Position numbers and translations under genes: made by a program. Below are positions 14,220 to 14,221 of a stretch of 14,221 nt of DNA, in pieces. Positions within the stretch are counted from its first letter, which is position 1. Each line of letters begins with the position of its first letter. Source of the stretch: an uncultured Brachyspira sp. (GTDB lineage Bacteria; Spirochaetota; Brachyspiria; Brachyspirales; Brachyspiraceae); assembly GCF_949287625.1 (NCBI RefSeq), contig NZ_CASEGO010000130.1:1-14221 (forward strand), written 5' to 3'. Below the pieces are notes generated by a model. That model was not told the origin of the DNA. It saw nothing but the letters and a program-made list of their open reading frames with translations, and ran no database searches.

Positions 14220-14221
14220 AT

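Noticed and set aside
14162..14221. 3' end of a 16S rRNA gene (CCTCCTTT on the minus strand)
   Set aside because: The bases before it do not match the conserved 16S 3' end, and they form a simple hairpin with a T-run.

Overview
The window is strongly AT-rich double-membrane (Gram-negative-type) bacterial DNA. It carries lipid A genes (fabZ-lpxA-lpxB), a class A penicillin-binding protein, asparagine-rich envelope proteins and a TPR protein. The combination of base composition, Asn/Lys/Ile-rich proteins, an NADH-oxidase/CoA-disulfide-reductase-type flavoprotein and an iron alcohol dehydrogenase suggests an anaerobic spirochaete, most likely Brachyspira. This is inference from gene content and style. 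Fusobacteria are the main alternative.

Layout. 1-154 is the right part of an intergenic repeat (E1). 271-2127 (+) encodes a membrane-anchored, Asn-rich protein with a C-terminal GerMN domain. It converges on a minus-strand operon (5387 to 2139): fabZ, lpxA, lpxB, then a HATPase-fold protein whose start codon overlaps the lpxB stop. 5520-6707 (-) is an iron-dependent alcohol dehydrogenase with its own promoter. 6786-7390 is a gene-free repeat block (E2 and E3). 7480-8820 (-) is the flavoprotein oxidoreductase, divergent from a nine-unit TPR protein (9018-10034, +). The TPR gene converges on a small secreted PepSY-like protein (10040-10516, -). A 57-codon gene with a strong Shine-Dalgarno and its own terminator follows (10652-10825, -). 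11049-11667 is a second gene-free repeat block (E4 and E5), and E5 runs up to the stop codon of a class A PBP (11669-14050, -). A terminator-like hairpin at the right edge probably ends a minus-strand gene outside the window.

How the genes work together. FabZ, LpxA and LpxB share the (R)-3-hydroxyacyl-ACP branch point and two steps of lipid A synthesis. The PBP builds peptidoglycan. The GerMN and PepSY-like proteins are probably envelope or periplasmic proteins. The flavoprotein and alcohol dehydrogenase fit redox balance and oxygen tolerance in a fermentative anaerobe.

Most unusual content. The five intergenic repeats (E1-E5) look like non-coding, MITE-like mosaics. Their ends are about 23 bp, flanked by TATATA and sharing GTTTGTCAA. 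Nearly every end forms an outward-facing TTGACA-N17-TATATA promoter. Their interiors swap short GC-rich hairpin cassettes. E3 and E4 are long inverted copies on either side of a 3.7 kb gene block, and E5 abuts a stop codon. Several of these promoters point into neighbouring genes.
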